A stretch of 40,032 nt of DNA from Anaerolineae bacterium (GTDB lineage Bacteria > Chloroflexota > Anaerolineae > Anaerolineales > E44-bin32), in NCBI GenBank assembly GCA_030605795.1, contig JAUWHR010000038.1:1-40032 (forward strand), in the 5' to 3' direction. The notes under the pieces were generated by a model. It did not search any database and was not told the DNA's origin. It worked only from the letters and a program-made list of their open reading frames with translations. Position numbers and translations under genes: made by a program. Shown piece after piece: positions 1 to 9,015 of the stretch. Each line of letters begins with the position of its first letter. The stretch's first letter is position 1.

Positions 1-735
1 TGCGGCCCGGGCGGCAGTGATATATCCCTCTTCCAGGACCTCGATCATCGTGGAGCGGGTCATGCGGATGGTCAGGCCAATGGCGTAGGTGGACAGGGTG
101 AAAGCGGGCAGAATTAGGTGGATGAGGGTGCTGCGCAGGGCCGGCCAGTTGCCGCTGACTAGACTGTCAATCACATAAAACCCGGTGATTTGCTGAATTG
201 GATTAAATAAGGAAATATCCCTACTTACCCGGCTGCCCAGGGGCAAGAGTTTCAACCTGCCGAAGAAAAAGAATTGCAGCAAGAGTGCCATCCAGAAGGT
301 AGGCATGGAGACACCAGCGACAGCCAGCAGTCGGCTCGTGTGGTCGAGCAGGCTGTACTTCTTAGCCCCGGAGAGGACGCCCAAAGGGATACCGACGAGG
401 ACAGCCATGATCATACCCGTAATGACCAATTCCAGGGTCGCTGGTAGGTAGCTTTTCAGGTCGGTCAGGATGGGTTGATGTGATTTCACGGAGACACCGA
501 AGTCGCCATGCAATAGATCGTTCATGTAACGAAAGTACTGGATGTAGAGAGGTTTGTCCAGACCTAGCTTGATACGAGCAGCGGCGATTTGCTCATGAGT
601 GGGGTGTGGGCCAACCCAGAGCGCGGCGGGATTGGAGGGCACAACACGGGAGATGACAAAGGTGATGACTGAAACGCTCAGAAGCACAAGCGCCGCAAGC
701 AACAGCCTCCTGGCGATATATTCCCACTTCCGCAT
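1..735 (-). CDS. Peptide/nickel-type ABC transporter permease, DppB-like (3' end cut by window edge)
   Basis: Reading leftward from an ATG at 735, the frame stays open for 245 codons to the window edge, so the C-terminus is missing. The N-terminus MRKWEYIARRLLLAALVLLS has the cytoplasmic Arg/Lys start and first membrane helix of DppB/OppB permeases. A periplasmic loop with PSNPAALWVGPHPTHEQ follows, then several hydrophobic segments. The last visible residues, EEGYITAARAA, are the start of the EAA loop that docks on the ATPase subunit. The family forms one half of the membrane channel importing oligopeptides, dipeptides or nickel. The binding-protein gene lies directly upstream on the same strand, 158 bases away, with a terminator-like hairpin between. 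The substrate cannot be fixed from sequence. Confidence 0.93.
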   Translation of the reverse strand, partial: MRKWEYIARRLLLAALVLLSVSVITFVISRVVPSNPAALWVGPHPTHEQIAAARIKLGLDKPLYIQYFRYMNDLLHGDFGVSVKSHQPILTDLKSYLPATLELVITGMIMAVLVGIPLGVLSGAKKYSLLDHTSRLLAVAGVSMPTFWMALLLQFFFFGRLKLLPLGSRVSRDISLFNPIQQITGFYVIDSLVSGNWPALRSTLIHLILPAFTLSTYAIGLTIRMTRSTMIEVLEEGYITAARAA

Positions 736-818
736 GTAGTCTCTCCAGGGAAAGTTTTACCTTTCTCGTAAATCCGGTCGACGAGAACGGTAGAGTGTAA
801 GAATAGAAAATTTTGAGG

Positions 819-870
819 AAAAAAAGGATGGAAGCATGGAAGAAATCTTAACCACCTACCATGCTTCCAT
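819..870 (-). terminator. Intrinsic terminator or attenuator between binding-protein and permease genes
   Basis: A perfect 12-bp inverted repeat (828-839 with 859-870, arm ATGGAAGCATGG) encloses a 19-nt loop. On the minus strand it is followed within two bases by seven T residues (819-825). It sits 24 bases past the stop of the binding-protein gene and before the permease. This fits partial termination that gives more binding protein than permease, which is common in such operons; the read-through level is inferred. Confidence 0.8.
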
Positions 871-893
871 ATACCCGCACTCTCAGATTTTCC

Positions 894-2534
894 CTACTTC
901 CTCGTCAGCTTGTAGACGAAAACGATGTGAGGATAGGCCGGGTTGTCCGCGTAGCCCTCGATGTCAGACCGAAGCTCGTGGTCGTTGGGAAGGTCATAAA
1001 AGAACATAGCCGCGGCCTCTTCTATCAGTATCTCCTGGGCCTCGATGAAGAGCCGCTCGGCCTCTTCCCGGTCGGTAGCTGAAAATTCATTACCCCTGTC
1101 GATCAAGTCATCGAACTCGGGGTTGCAATAGTAGCCATCGTTGAAGAGGATTTCCTCTTCGCAGTGGAACATGTTGAAGAGATAGGTGTAGGGGGTGACG
1201 TAGTCGGGCCACCAGTACATGACGAAGATGTCCTGAGCCGCGAGGGGATCCGACATGGCCAGGTCCCACTGGGCCTCCCATTCCATACCCCGCACCTCCA
1301 AGTTTATTCCCAACTTGGCCAGCTCCGCCCTCCACAATTCACCCACCTGTTCTTCTTCCAGGTCGCCAGTAGCGTAGGTCATGACCAAGTCGAAACCACC
1401 TTCTGGGTAACCGGCATCAGTCAGGAGTTCCCTAGCCTTATCCAGATCGTAGGAGTACTGGAACAGGTCTTCACTGAAGCCCCACATCCCAGCGGGAACC
1501 GGTCCATATGCTTGCGTAGCCTGTCCCAGCATCACAATCTCGACGAACTGCTGGTAAGGGAAGGCATACGAAAGGGCCTGCCGGACCAGTTTGTTATTAG
1601 TGGGCTCCTTCTCCATATTGATAAGACCCAGCAGGTTCTGGAAACTAGGGTTGATGTAGACGGTCACGTCATCGCGGGCGTCCAGAGCCTCAAAGTTCAC
1701 CCGCGGTAGCGCGTAGGTGAAGTCCGCTTCACCGGCCTCGAGCATCTGCTGCCGTACAACGGGATCGGGATTAACCTCAAAGACGACTATGTCGAATTGG
1801 CCTTCACTCCAGCCACCCCAATAGTCGTCGAAGCGGTTCACAATCAGCCGTGAGCCCCGCTCTCGGCTCTCGATCATGTAAGGGCCACTTCCACAATCAT
1901 GGCCCTCATTGAACCACTCGCTGATATTTTCTCCCTGGGCCTCGGTGCAGGCGGGGCTGAAGATCCAGGCTCCATACCCTGAGGCAGCGACCAGGTCCAT
2001 AGGCGCGGAATATGTCAGCTTGAACTCCACGGTGTAGTCGTCTATAACGGTTATCACATCCACCGCGTCCCAGATGAAAGCGGCCCCCAAGCCCAAGCTT
2101 AAAGTCCGGTCGATTGAGTACTTCACGGCTTCGGCGTTGAAATCGGTGCCGTCATGGAACTTGACCCCCTCCCGCAGATGGAAGATCCAGGTCAGGCCGT
2201 CCACCGATGACTCCCAACCGGTAGCCAGCGCTGGGCCAAGCACCTCTTCGCTTCCAGGTGGGTTATAAAAAACCAGCGTCTCATATACATTGCCCACCAC
2301 AACTGAGTCGTCAGAGAAGCTGACGCTGGGGTCAATATCCGGAAAGGTAGGGGCGAGAACATAGACGAACACGTTCTTCTCGGCTTCTGGGACTGGCGAA
2401 GGTGGAGGTGCCTCCTCGACAGGTTCGATGGCCGGAGCTGGTGTAGGGGATGCCGGCTTGCAGGCGGCCATAGTTAACGACAAAATCATAAGCAGGCTGA
2501 TAGCCAGCATCAGCCCACGGCGTTTTTGCAACAT
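894..2534 (-). CDS. ABC transporter substrate-binding lipoprotein, family 5 (DppA/OppA type)
   Basis: 546 residues. A signal peptide ends in the lipobox LTMAAC, with the lipid-anchored Cys at position 25. A Pro/Glu/Ala-rich linker (about 26-50) then leads into a full family 5 solute-binding domain. Family hallmarks include VVVGNVYETLVFYN near the start, a LREGVKFHDGTDFNAEAVKYS stretch (the 'v.FHDG..f.A.DV..s' signature) and TNNKLVRQALSYAFPYQ in the hinge region. The protein captures peptides or similar ligands outside the cell and hands them to the membrane permease. Its length is normal for the family. It is the first gene of a minus-strand transporter operon whose permease lies downstream. 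The ligand is unknown; oligopeptides, dipeptides or metal-chelate complexes are all possible. Confidence 0.93.
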   Translation of the reverse strand: MLQKRRGLMLAISLLMILSLTMAACKPASPTPAPAIEPVEEAPPPSPVPEAEKNVFVYVLAPTFPDIDPSVSFSDDSVVVGNVYETLVFYNPPGSEEVLGPALATGWESSVDGLTWIFHLREGVKFHDGTDFNAEAVKYSIDRTLSLGLGAAFIWDAVDVITVIDDYTVEFKLTYSAPMDLVAASGYGAWIFSPACTEAQGENISEWFNEGHDCGSGPYMIESRERGSRLIVNRFDDYWGGWSEGQFDIVVFEVNPDPVVRQQMLEAGEADFTYALPRVNFEALDARDDVTVYINPSFQNLLGLINMEKEPTNNKLVRQALSYAFPYQQFVEIVMLGQATQAYGPVPAGMWGFSEDLFQYSYDLDKARELLTDAGYPEGGFDLVMTYATGDLEEEQVGELWRAELAKLGINLEVRGMEWEAQWDLAMSDPLAAQDIFVMYWWPDYVTPYTYLFNMFHCEEEILFNDGYYCNPEFDDLIDRGNEFSATDREEAERLFIEAQEILIEEAAAMFFYDLPNDHELRSDIEGYADNPAYPHIVFVYKLTRK

Positions 2535-3056
2535 CTCTTTTTCTCCTTTAGATAGAGCCTATCAAAGCCATTATTTGCGATTGCCAACATAGTGTGTGTT
2601 CAGATAAAGCTGTATAGTCACCTCCTCAAGACAGAACTGCAACCAGGGACAAGCGTCCGTAGCTAGTGATCACCTACGTTTTTTACAACGTCCTCTAGTG
2701 CAAATTAGGACTTTTATTATGATCGTTCATTTGGGTCTATTTGTCAACCGAAAGCGGTAAATTTAAATATTTAGTGCCAAAAAAACAGCCACATTCAAGC
2801 TGCAAGGCAAATAGTCGGTGCTGAATCAGCAGTGGTATATTTACCGGTAATCACATTCTCCCCCTCAAACCCTACGTTTTTTCCGCTCCATGCCTTGGAA
2901 TAACAGCTTACATTACGAAAAAGGGCAGACTATTGACGGTCAAGTAGTCGAATTGGTGATTAAGGCTTCATTGATCAGCTTGATGTGTTGGTTTTGGAAG
3001 TACCCACAACAGTATGAGAAGATCTACTGGTCTCACTGGTCCAACTATAGCAACGC
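2535..3056. other. Intergenic region upstream of the transporter operon
   Basis: About 520 bases, AT-rich, with no convincing gene. Two short perfect palindromes are visible: TGCTGAATCAGCA (2819-2831) and TTACCGGTAA (2841-2850). They lie about 290 bases upstream of the binding-protein start and could be regulator sites, but nothing else supports this. A TTGACA-like hexamer on the minus strand (2742-2747) lacks a -10 box at proper spacing. Confidence 0.4.
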
Positions 3057-3074
3057 AAAGGTGTTCCGAACACC
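3057..3074 (-). terminator. Possible terminator hairpin after tRNA-Lys
   Basis: The arms GGTGTTC (3060-3066) and GAACACC (3068-3074) form a tight hairpin 17 bases past the tRNA 3' end. On the minus strand only TTT follows, so the T tract is weak. It may simply help define the tRNA precursor end. Confidence 0.4.
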
Positions 3075-3090
3075 GGAACCTCTCTTACTT

Positions 3091-3166
<76 letters not shown>

Positions 3167-3176
3167 CAGCGTTGCA

Positions 3177-3204
3177 ATTATACCAATGCTCCACTCACCG
3201 TCAA
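3177..3204 (-). promoter_or_regulatory. Sigma-70-type promoter of tRNA-Lys
   Basis: On the minus strand TTGACG (3199-3204) and a perfect TATAAT (3177-3182) are separated by 16 bases. The -10 box ends 10 bases before the mature tRNA 5' end, leaving room for a very short leader. This is the best consensus promoter I could find in the window. Confidence 0.8.
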
Positions 3205-3417
3205 CGACGATAGAGGTCCAGAACGCTGTCGGTTCCTACGACAATTCGTAGTGTATTGATGGAAATTCAACTGGCAGTTAATGAATGCTGCCGTGGAGAT
3301 TTATCCAAACTTTTCCAGGTCGTTCTCACCGAGGAACATCACCGCAATTTAGTTCGGTTGGTCAAGAAGCAGTATTGAGCGATTAGCGAGGCGGGGATTT
3401 CACAGGTATAGAGTCCA

Positions 3418-4665
3418 CTATGATTCCTGACCCACCTGTATGGGAGGTTCGGACCGTGGCAAGCGCCATGCGGCGAGCAACCCGGCTACTAGATAAAACA
3501 GTGCGGTGGCGATAAAAACAGCCCGCAGTCCAAACCACATCGCCACCCCTGCCCCGATCAATGGCGCAACCGAGCGAGCTGCGGCCTGAATCGAATTGTC
3601 CAACCCGAATACTGCACCCTCTTCACCGGATTGTGTGTAGCGCGTTAGCAGCGCGCTGAGTCCCGGAATGATACCCCCCATCGCAACGCCAATCAAAGCC
3701 TGTAAGACCAACAGCTGCCAACCAGCCATGACTAAGCTTTGCGGTAGATAAAGTAGGGCCGCGAGTACAACGCCGGCGATGACGATGCGACGATGCCCGA
3801 TACGGTCCCCTAACCGCCCTAAATAGATTGAGCTGAGTGTGGTGGTGGCTGCGCCTATACCAATTACCAGCCCGGTGAAGGTGTTTATATGCGCGGTGTC
3901 CCTCAGTAGGGTCTCAATGAAGAGCGGCAGCATGGGGAAAATCATCATGCGTCCAAGTCGATTCATGAAACGCATTCCATAGGTCATCACCACACCTGGC
4001 GCAGCTAGGATGTGCCTCCACTGCGCCATAAAGCTGCTCGCTCCTTCAGTTAGCGTATCGGCTGGCACAAACTTCTCCTCAACACCAAAAAAGACCAGCA
4101 CACCAGAGAGAAAGAGAAGCCCGGCTGTTACGTAGAACGCGGCGCTGTAGCCAAAGAAGTCGGCAATCGCTCCACCAATCAACGGGCCGAGCGCTACTCC
4201 ACTCCCTAACCCGACTTGTAAAATCCCCATCGCATAGCCCGTACGCTCGCGGGGCGCTTCGGATGCGACCAAAGCGCTGGCAGCGGCTACGCTTCCGGTG
4301 ATTAATCCCTGAATAGCCCGCAGGATCACAAGTTCTTCCGCCGAGCGGACAAACGCCATCAGCAGCAAAATCACCGCCCCACCGAACATCGATCGCTCGA
4401 CCATCAGCTTGCGTCCATAACGGTCGGCGATAGTACCCCAGATGGGTGAAGCGATCATCATGGTGAATGCCTGCGCTGAAAAGACCATCCCCGCCAGAAA
4501 CTCGATACTCAGGTTAGTAGTCGCGCCTAAGTCTTTTACATACAGTGGTAGAAAGGGGAAGATACTCGAGAAACCTACCGCCACCATCAACTGTGCGAAA
4601 AACATGATGTACAATGTGCGCTGCCAGCGTGTTTTGACAGACGCCTTGAGGTGATTCAAGATCAT
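3418..4665 (-). CDS. Major facilitator superfamily multidrug-type efflux transporter
   Basis: 415 residues with the alternating hydrophobic pattern of a 12-helix MFS protein. Loop 2-3 holds the motif A sequence [10 protein letters not shown] (residues 77-86), and the matching loop of the second half has [11 protein letters not shown]. Helix 5 carries the antiporter motif C form [10 protein letters not shown], which in the DHA1 drug:H+ antiporters marks export coupled to proton entry. These features point to efflux of drugs or metabolites (MdtG/Bmr-like); the substrate is unknown. It is a single-gene unit flanked by long spacers. The ATG at 4665 is the natural start, placing a short basic N-terminus before helix 1, though the ribosome binding site is weak. 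Confidence 0.9.
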   Translation of the reverse strand: MILNHLKASVKTRWQRTLYIMFFAQLMVAVGFSSIFPFLPLYVKDLGATTNLSIEFLAGMVFSAQAFTMMIASPIWGTIADRYGRKLMVERSMFGGAVILLLMAFVRSAEELVILRAIQGLITGSVAAASALVASEAPRERTGYAMGILQVGLGSGVALGPLIGGAIADFFGYSAAFYVTAGLLFLSGVLVFFGVEEKFVPADTLTEGASSFMAQWRHILAAPGVVMTYGMRFMNRLGRMMIFPMLPLFIETLLRDTAHINTFTGLVIGIGAATTTLSSIYLGRLGDRIGHRRIVIAGVVLAALLYLPQSLVMAGWQLLVLQALIGVAMGGIIPGLSALLTRYTQSGEEGAVFGLDNSIQAAARSVAPLIGAGVAMWFGLRAVFIATALFYLVAGLLAAWRLPRSEPPIQVGQES

Positions 4666-5077
4666 GGTTTCAATGTCCCGAGAAAAATATGTTGTGCGCT
4701 ATCTATAGACAGGTCAACCAGTAGACACACAAGGCACTATTGTACCCGGCATTCACCAGCCTTACCGTAACAGTTTGGATTTGTAGTTGAGATCAATTGC
4801 GATCATTCAAAACCACAATTCTTGGGTCCTTCGCTCAGCTCCTCCATAGATGCAAATCTGTGCTTTCTGAGATTTTCATTTGGTCCTCCGTTTATCAGCC
4901 CAGAGAGACGCTACTTCTGAAGGGAATTCAAGTTGAGCAATGATTGTAGGGGCGGACCAGTGTGTCCGCCCACTTCCTACAATATTTGGACCGACACTTT
5001 AGTCGGCCCCTACTTGACGAATTTGTTGATCGCGACTCGGGACAACTGCGACCGGGGGGTAATTGATTAAGGAAGAA
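4666..5077. other. Intergenic region with a hairpin-rich dispersed repeat
   Basis: No gene is supported. At 4944-4982 a nested hairpin is formed by TTGTAGG/CCTACAA outside and GGCGGAC/GTCCGCC inside. A second small hairpin (CCGAC/GTCGG, 4991-5005) follows. The start GTAGGGGC (4946-4953) can alternatively pair with GCCCCTAC (5006-5013), closing both hairpins into a branched structure. This layout is typical of short dispersed palindromic elements. Confidence 0.6.
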
Positions 5078-5100
5078 ATCCTTTCGCTTAAGGAAAGGAT
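5071..5100 (-). terminator. Probable terminator of the pentapeptide-protein operon
   Basis: The arms ATCCTTTC (5078-5085) and GAAAGGAT (5093-5100) enclose a 7-base loop. On the minus strand the hairpin is followed by TTCTTCC. It sits 37 bases beyond the stop codon of the gene ending at 5138. The T tract is interrupted, so the assignment is moderate. Confidence 0.5.
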
Positions 5101-5137
5101 AAACTAGGTGGTGAATCGCTCAATAGCTCTAAACCCT

Positions 5138-5857
5138 TCATACCTTCAGGTCGTACCCCATCTCAATCAGGCGATTTCGCACCTCACATACCCAGCGGCG
5201 TGAGTAAGCCTCACCCTGCTCATTGCGGATTCCCTTATCAACAGCCAGTCGTGTAGTAATGCGCTGGTCGCTAATCGCCAAACGCTCTTCCCTCAATTCC
5301 CTGTAGACGGCGATAATCCCCCGTTCAAGCTCCGACAACACCGGCGTTCCCCCAATTCCGAAGCTTTCAATCCATAATGCTGCTCTTTCCTCGGTTGTCA
5401 TGTTTATGACCCGTTCGTGCTCGTGCAAATATATCTTTGCCTGTTCCCTCTCCTTTTCCAAACCCACTCCCGCGTCTTCAGCTTCATTCGGCTCAGGTGT
5501 TTCTGCAAGCTTAACTAGTTTAAAAAACCGATCGAGGAATGCACTTTGATCGTCGATGAGAATCGGGGCAAACCCTGCAACCCAACCGATTTCAGAGAAC
5601 AACTGGCCGATCTGGTTCCAGGACCTACCCGCTTTATCGCTCGGAGGCGCCAGGCCAGGCGTTTGGAGTTCCAGCTTCGTGATGCTGGATTCAAGCTCAA
5701 TGGCGGTGATGATACAGTTGCTTACAACCCACACAGCCGCCGACGGAAGTTCTTTGTACAAGCATAAGCCGAGCTCATAGTTAGCGTTTAGGCGATGGAG
5801 ACTGCGTATAATCTGGTTTAGTCCAGCTCGGGTAATAATTATAAATTCTGGAACCAT
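5138..5857 (-). CDS. Uncharacterised protein with a possible C-terminal winged-helix-like domain
   Basis: 239 residues from the ATG at 5857, which has TAGGGG seven bases upstream; a GTG at 5884 in the same frame has no such site. I do not recognise the family. The N-terminal half is moderately hydrophobic and helical without clear membrane spans. A Glu-rich charged segment (about residues 123-150) follows. The last 60 residues, basic and containing SDQRITTRLAVDKGI and SRRWVCEVRNRLIEMGYDL, have the look of a helix-turn-helix DNA-binding module, but this is a visual impression only. The gene follows the pentapeptide-repeat gene by 33 bases and shares its strand, so the two are probably co-transcribed. 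Confidence 0.7.
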   Translation of the reverse strand: MVPEFIIITRAGLNQIIRSLHRLNANYELGLCLYKELPSAAVWVVSNCIITAIELESSITKLELQTPGLAPPSDKAGRSWNQIGQLFSEIGWVAGFAPILIDDQSAFLDRFFKLVKLAETPEPNEAEDAGVGLEKEREQAKIYLHEHERVINMTTEERAALWIESFGIGGTPVLSELERGIIAVYRELREERLAISDQRITTRLAVDKGIRNEQGEAYSRRWVCEVRNRLIEMGYDLKV

Positions 5858-5890
5858 CGCGTAGCCCCTACAAGAATGGACCACCCGAAA

Positions 5891-6424
5891 TCAATCCGAG
5901 TTATCCTCTTGTTTTTTCTGTTCCATACCTTCAGGAAGCAGCGCCCCGGTTAGCGATGTTTGTGATAAGGAGTCGGGAGCAACTCTAGCCCCACGTAAGT
6001 CGCTCCCCCGCAAGTCAGCCCCGTTCATTTGGGCCTGGCGCAAATCAGCGTCGCTCAGATTTGCCCCGCGCAGGTCAGCCCGACGCAGGTCAGTCTTTCT
6101 TAGGTCAGCGTTATTCAGCTTAGCATTTTGTAAATTTGCCCCCTCCAAGATCGCCTCTCTTAGATCCGCCCAACTGAGATCAGCGCCCCTCAGATTGGTA
6201 TTACTGAGGTAGGCTCTATAGAGATAAGCTCCCTTAAGGTCGGTGTCGCTTAGATTCGCTCTGCTTAGGATCGCATCAGCAAAATAAAGCCCCGAAAGAT
6301 TAACGCCTTTTAAATCAACCCCGCGCAGCACAAGGCCTGATTCCATATGGCCCTCGCCACCTCCCCGCATCCATCCACGGAGGGCAATAATTTCCTGTAT
6401 TTCTTTCCGGGTGAAGTCAGACAT
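5891..6424 (-). CDS. Pentapeptide-repeat protein
   Basis: About 177 residues from the ATG at 6424 (a TTG two codons earlier is also possible). From about residue 34 to 160 the chain is built of A(D/N)LxX units, for example LRGADLSWADLREAILEGAN and ADLRKTDLRRADLRGANLSD. Such repeats fold into a right-handed four-sided beta-helix; roughly 25 units are present, enough for about six turns. The roughly 30-residue head, MSDFTRKEIQEIIALRGWM, is not repetitive. Family members range from DNA mimics that protect gyrase to proteins with unknown roles, and nothing here decides between them. It appears cytosolic, with no signal peptide. The unknown gene downstream is probably in the same transcript. Confidence 0.9.
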   Translation of the reverse strand: MSDFTRKEIQEIIALRGWMRGGGEGHMESGLVLRGVDLKGVNLSGLYFADAILSRANLSDTDLKGAYLYRAYLSNTNLRGADLSWADLREAILEGANLQNAKLNNADLRKTDLRRADLRGANLSDADLRQAQMNGADLRGSDLRGARVAPDSLSQTSLTGALLPEGMEQKKQEDNSD

Positions 6425-6580
6425 AGCCAATTATCCCACGCAAGCGACGTACCGGGTTGCATTAACCTGTGTGCGCCTCTCGTCAATCCTATTGATACTT
6501 GCCGAATCAACCACCCGGTCGCAGGCAAGCATATTTAATAATCTCTATCATTGTATGAAGAATTTACATGCCGAGCAAGG

Positions 6581-7504
6581 TTACTGATCGAACATCTCAA
6601 CCAGAACTGGGTTGATCGCCGACCAATCCGGCGCTAACACTTGAGCTCCCTGCTGGGTGGTGAAGCCGCGCACCATCTCGCGCCCAATAATCCGCACATC
6701 AATCCCCCCCGGACCGACGCGTAACAACGCCAGACCAAGACTCGGCCACTTCCACGGCGGGATGTTGGTATCCATTGCGGCGGTTAGTGTCGCCAACGCA
6801 ACCGGCAGGCGGGGCCAGACACGCGGATCTTGAATACGGTTCAGCATCGCTTTGATGAATAACTGTCCTCGTTCCATGCGGAAGAAATCATCGCTGCCTC
6901 GGCGATCGCGAATGAAAGCCAGCGCAGTCTTCCCATCCATAAGATGTCTCCCAGCAGAGAGGACCGCGGTAGGCCCTTCCAGTTCGATCGGGATACCGTC
7001 CAACGCATCAACCAAAGCCTGCAAACCGTCAAATTGGATGCGCAGGAAGTAGTGGACATCGACCCCAAAGTTGGTCTGGACTGTCTCCACAGCTGCAGCC
7101 GCCCCCATTCCCAGATGTTCGCTCTCAGCAAAGAAATGAGCCGTGTTGATGCGGTTCTCCCCCACCCCCGGTACAAACACCCATAAATCACGTGGAATGG
7201 AAAGCATCCCAACGTAGGGCTTCAACGGTTGCACAGTTACCAAGATCATCGCATCGCTCCGTCCAATTGCGGTCCCTGGGGGTGTGCGATCGATCCCAAG
7301 CACCAGGATGTTTGTCCGAGAGGGGAAGAAGAACGAAGCCATGACGATAAGACCTAGCATAACGCCAAAAGTCAATACCACAGCGCAACAACCGCAAGAA
7401 CACCGGCGCGGCCTTCGAACGGAAGTAGGCTGCGTCTCCACATATAAGGGAGCGCGTTGCGCTGGTGCCGGTTGGGTATCCTCCAAGGGATGACCTTCAA
7501 TCAT
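6581..7504 (-). CDS. LytR-CpsA-Psr (LCP) family glycopolymer transferase
   Basis: About 307 residues from the ATG at 7504 (a GTG at 7522 adds six). A Cys-rich patch CSCGCC precedes a single membrane helix (about residues 33-54). The extracellular LCP domain then opens with TNILVLGID, contains GRSDAMILVTV and SIPRDLWV, and ends with ALAFIRDRRGSDDFFRMERG. These carry the Asp and Arg residues that bind the pyrophosphate of polyprenyl-linked substrates. LCP enzymes transfer lipid-carried glycopolymers onto peptidoglycan or proteins. In a bacterium with unusual or absent murein the acceptor is uncertain. It stands alone, transcribed away from the proline dehydrogenase gene. Confidence 0.9.
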   Translation of the reverse strand: MIEGHPLEDTQPAPAQRAPLYVETQPTSVRRPRRCSCGCCAVVLTFGVMLGLIVMASFFFPSRTNILVLGIDRTPPGTAIGRSDAMILVTVQPLKPYVGMLSIPRDLWVFVPGVGENRINTAHFFAESEHLGMGAAAAVETVQTNFGVDVHYFLRIQFDGLQALVDALDGIPIELEGPTAVLSAGRHLMDGKTALAFIRDRRGSDDFFRMERGQLFIKAMLNRIQDPRVWPRLPVALATLTAAMDTNIPPWKWPSLGLALLRVGPGGIDVRIIGREMVRGFTTQQGAQVLAPDWSAINPVLVEMFDQ

Positions 7505-7522
7505 AGCGGCCCATTCTACCAC

Positions 7523-7983
7523 TCAAGGGAGAAATCATCGACGGGAATCGCCTTATCTAGGATTCGCGGTTACAATTTCGAGTGATGACCCTCCACCCCC
7601 CACTCATGCGCGCCCCGGAGTTTCCCCCCTCCACCTGGGTCAATAACCCGTACCCCACACCCTACATGGCCTGAACGGGAAAGTTGCAATGGTCTACATC
7701 CGGGATTCCATTTGCATCAATTACCTGCGCACATGGCCTTGCCTACCGGTGTGGTATTTTCGGTACACCGATAACGGAATGGAGATCATCGGCGTCCACA
7801 GGCCAGAGTTCAACTTTGCACATGATCCTTGCAGACAAAAGATGTACACTTTAATAAGCAACCCAAATATGCGTCGGCTCGAAATCTGTCTTAGCGTTGA
7901 AGAACCAGGTCTAAGTTTTTACCCATTCTCATTCGGTTCCTGCTTGGCAGTAAACATAAACAACTAAACTAAGGAGTAATACC
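7523..7983. other. Divergent intergenic region
   Basis: About 460 bases between the outward-facing LCP and proline dehydrogenase genes, so it should hold promoters for both. I see no good -35/-10 pair or operator. A frame open at 7689-7967 has no family resemblance and no good ribosome binding site. Confidence 0.4.
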
Positions 7984-8934
7984 GTGTTCCGAGCCAGCCT
8001 CCTTTACCTCTCCCAAGCCACTTGGGCTCGCCGACTGGTCACCGACTGGCGCTTCGCTCGCCGCGCCGCCTCACGCTTCATCGCCGGCGATACGCTGGAG
8101 GAAGCATTGGAGACGATTCGGACATTGAACGATGAGGGCATGTTCGTCACGGTTGACCACCTAGGTGAAAACGTCTTCACCGCCGAGGAGGCTATCAGTG
8201 CCGCGGATTATTATCTCGAATCGCTGCCGCGATTCGAAGAGTCCGGGGTGGAAGCCAGCATCTCAGTTAAAATAACCCAAATGGGTCTCAATATCGATTT
8301 CAACCTGTGTCTGGATAATATGCGACGCATCGCCTTGCGGGCGGCGGAGTTCGGTATTATGGTCCGCATCGATATCGAGGATTCACCGGTTGTCGACCTC
8401 ACATGGCAGATCTACCGCACGCTGAGAGCAGAAGGTGTGACCAATGTTGGGCTCGCTATCCAATCATACCTCTACCGCAGCGAGGAGGATGCGCTGGCAT
8501 TAGTGAATGAGGGTGCTCACTTCCGCCTATGTAAAGGGGCCTACAAAGAACCCGCCGATGTGGCTTTCCCCCATAAGGCAGATGTTGATGCCAACTTCGA
8601 TCGGCTGACAAAGATCTTAATCGACGCCGCGCTAGTTGATTCTATCGTCTCAACCGGCAAGGTCCCACCAGTGACTGCTATCGCAACCCACGACATCAAA
8701 CGGATTGACTTCGCTCGCGACTACGCTAAAAAGGTCGGTCTGCCCAAAGGTGCGCTCGAATTCCAAATGTTGCTCGGCATACGCAAAGGTCTTCAACAGT
8801 CGCTGATCGATGAGGGTTACCCGGTCCGGATCTACGTCCCCCATGGAACGGAATGGTACCCCTACTTCACCCGTCGTCTGGCGGAGCGCCCAGCCAACCT
8901 GTGGTTTTTCCTATCTAATTTCTTCCGAGGATGA
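7984..8934 (+). CDS. Proline dehydrogenase
   Basis: 316 residues of a monofunctional proline dehydrogenase with a TIM-barrel fold. The enzyme oxidises L-proline to 1-pyrroline-5-carboxylate with FAD and passes electrons to quinone. Barrel strands carry SISVKITQMGL, VRIDIED, NVGLAIQSYLYR, RLCKGAYKEP and TAIATHD. The C-terminal PVRIYVPHGTEWYPYFTRRL matches the family signature that holds the substrate carboxylate through its two Arg residues. The start is GTG at 7984, preceded by AAGGAG at seven bases. Length matches the single-domain bacterial enzymes. No P5C dehydrogenase gene is near. It leads a plus-strand run that continues through a cupin-like gene, a UbiA-like gene and moeA. Confidence 0.94.
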   Translation: MFRASLLYLSQATWARRLVTDWRFARRAASRFIAGDTLEEALETIRTLNDEGMFVTVDHLGENVFTAEEAISAADYYLESLPRFEESGVEASISVKITQMGLNIDFNLCLDNMRRIALRAAEFGIMVRIDIEDSPVVDLTWQIYRTLRAEGVTNVGLAIQSYLYRSEEDALALVNEGAHFRLCKGAYKEPADVAFPHKADVDANFDRLTKILIDAALVDSIVSTGKVPPVTAIATHDIKRIDFARDYAKKVGLPKGALEFQMLLGIRKGLQQSLIDEGYPVRIYVPHGTEWYPYFTRRLAERPANLWFFLSNFFRG

Positions 8935-9015
8935 GGGATGCACTTGGTTGGACGATACACTCGGGGTTGGCTGAACACGGCTGTAACCTCATGGTACACT
9001 TCCACTAGATAAATT

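Noticed and set aside
1164-1709. Plus-strand open frame of 181 codons
   Set aside because: It lies antisense inside the clear substrate-binding-protein gene.
2716-2747. Promoter for the binding-protein gene (TTGACA-like with CATAAT)
   Set aside because: The spacing is 20 bases, too long for a standard promoter, and it lies about 180 bases upstream of the start.
7689-7967. Plus-strand open frame of 92 codons before proline dehydrogenase
   Set aside because: Composition is unlike the neighbouring proteins, no ribosome binding site is seen, and it fills a divergent promoter region.
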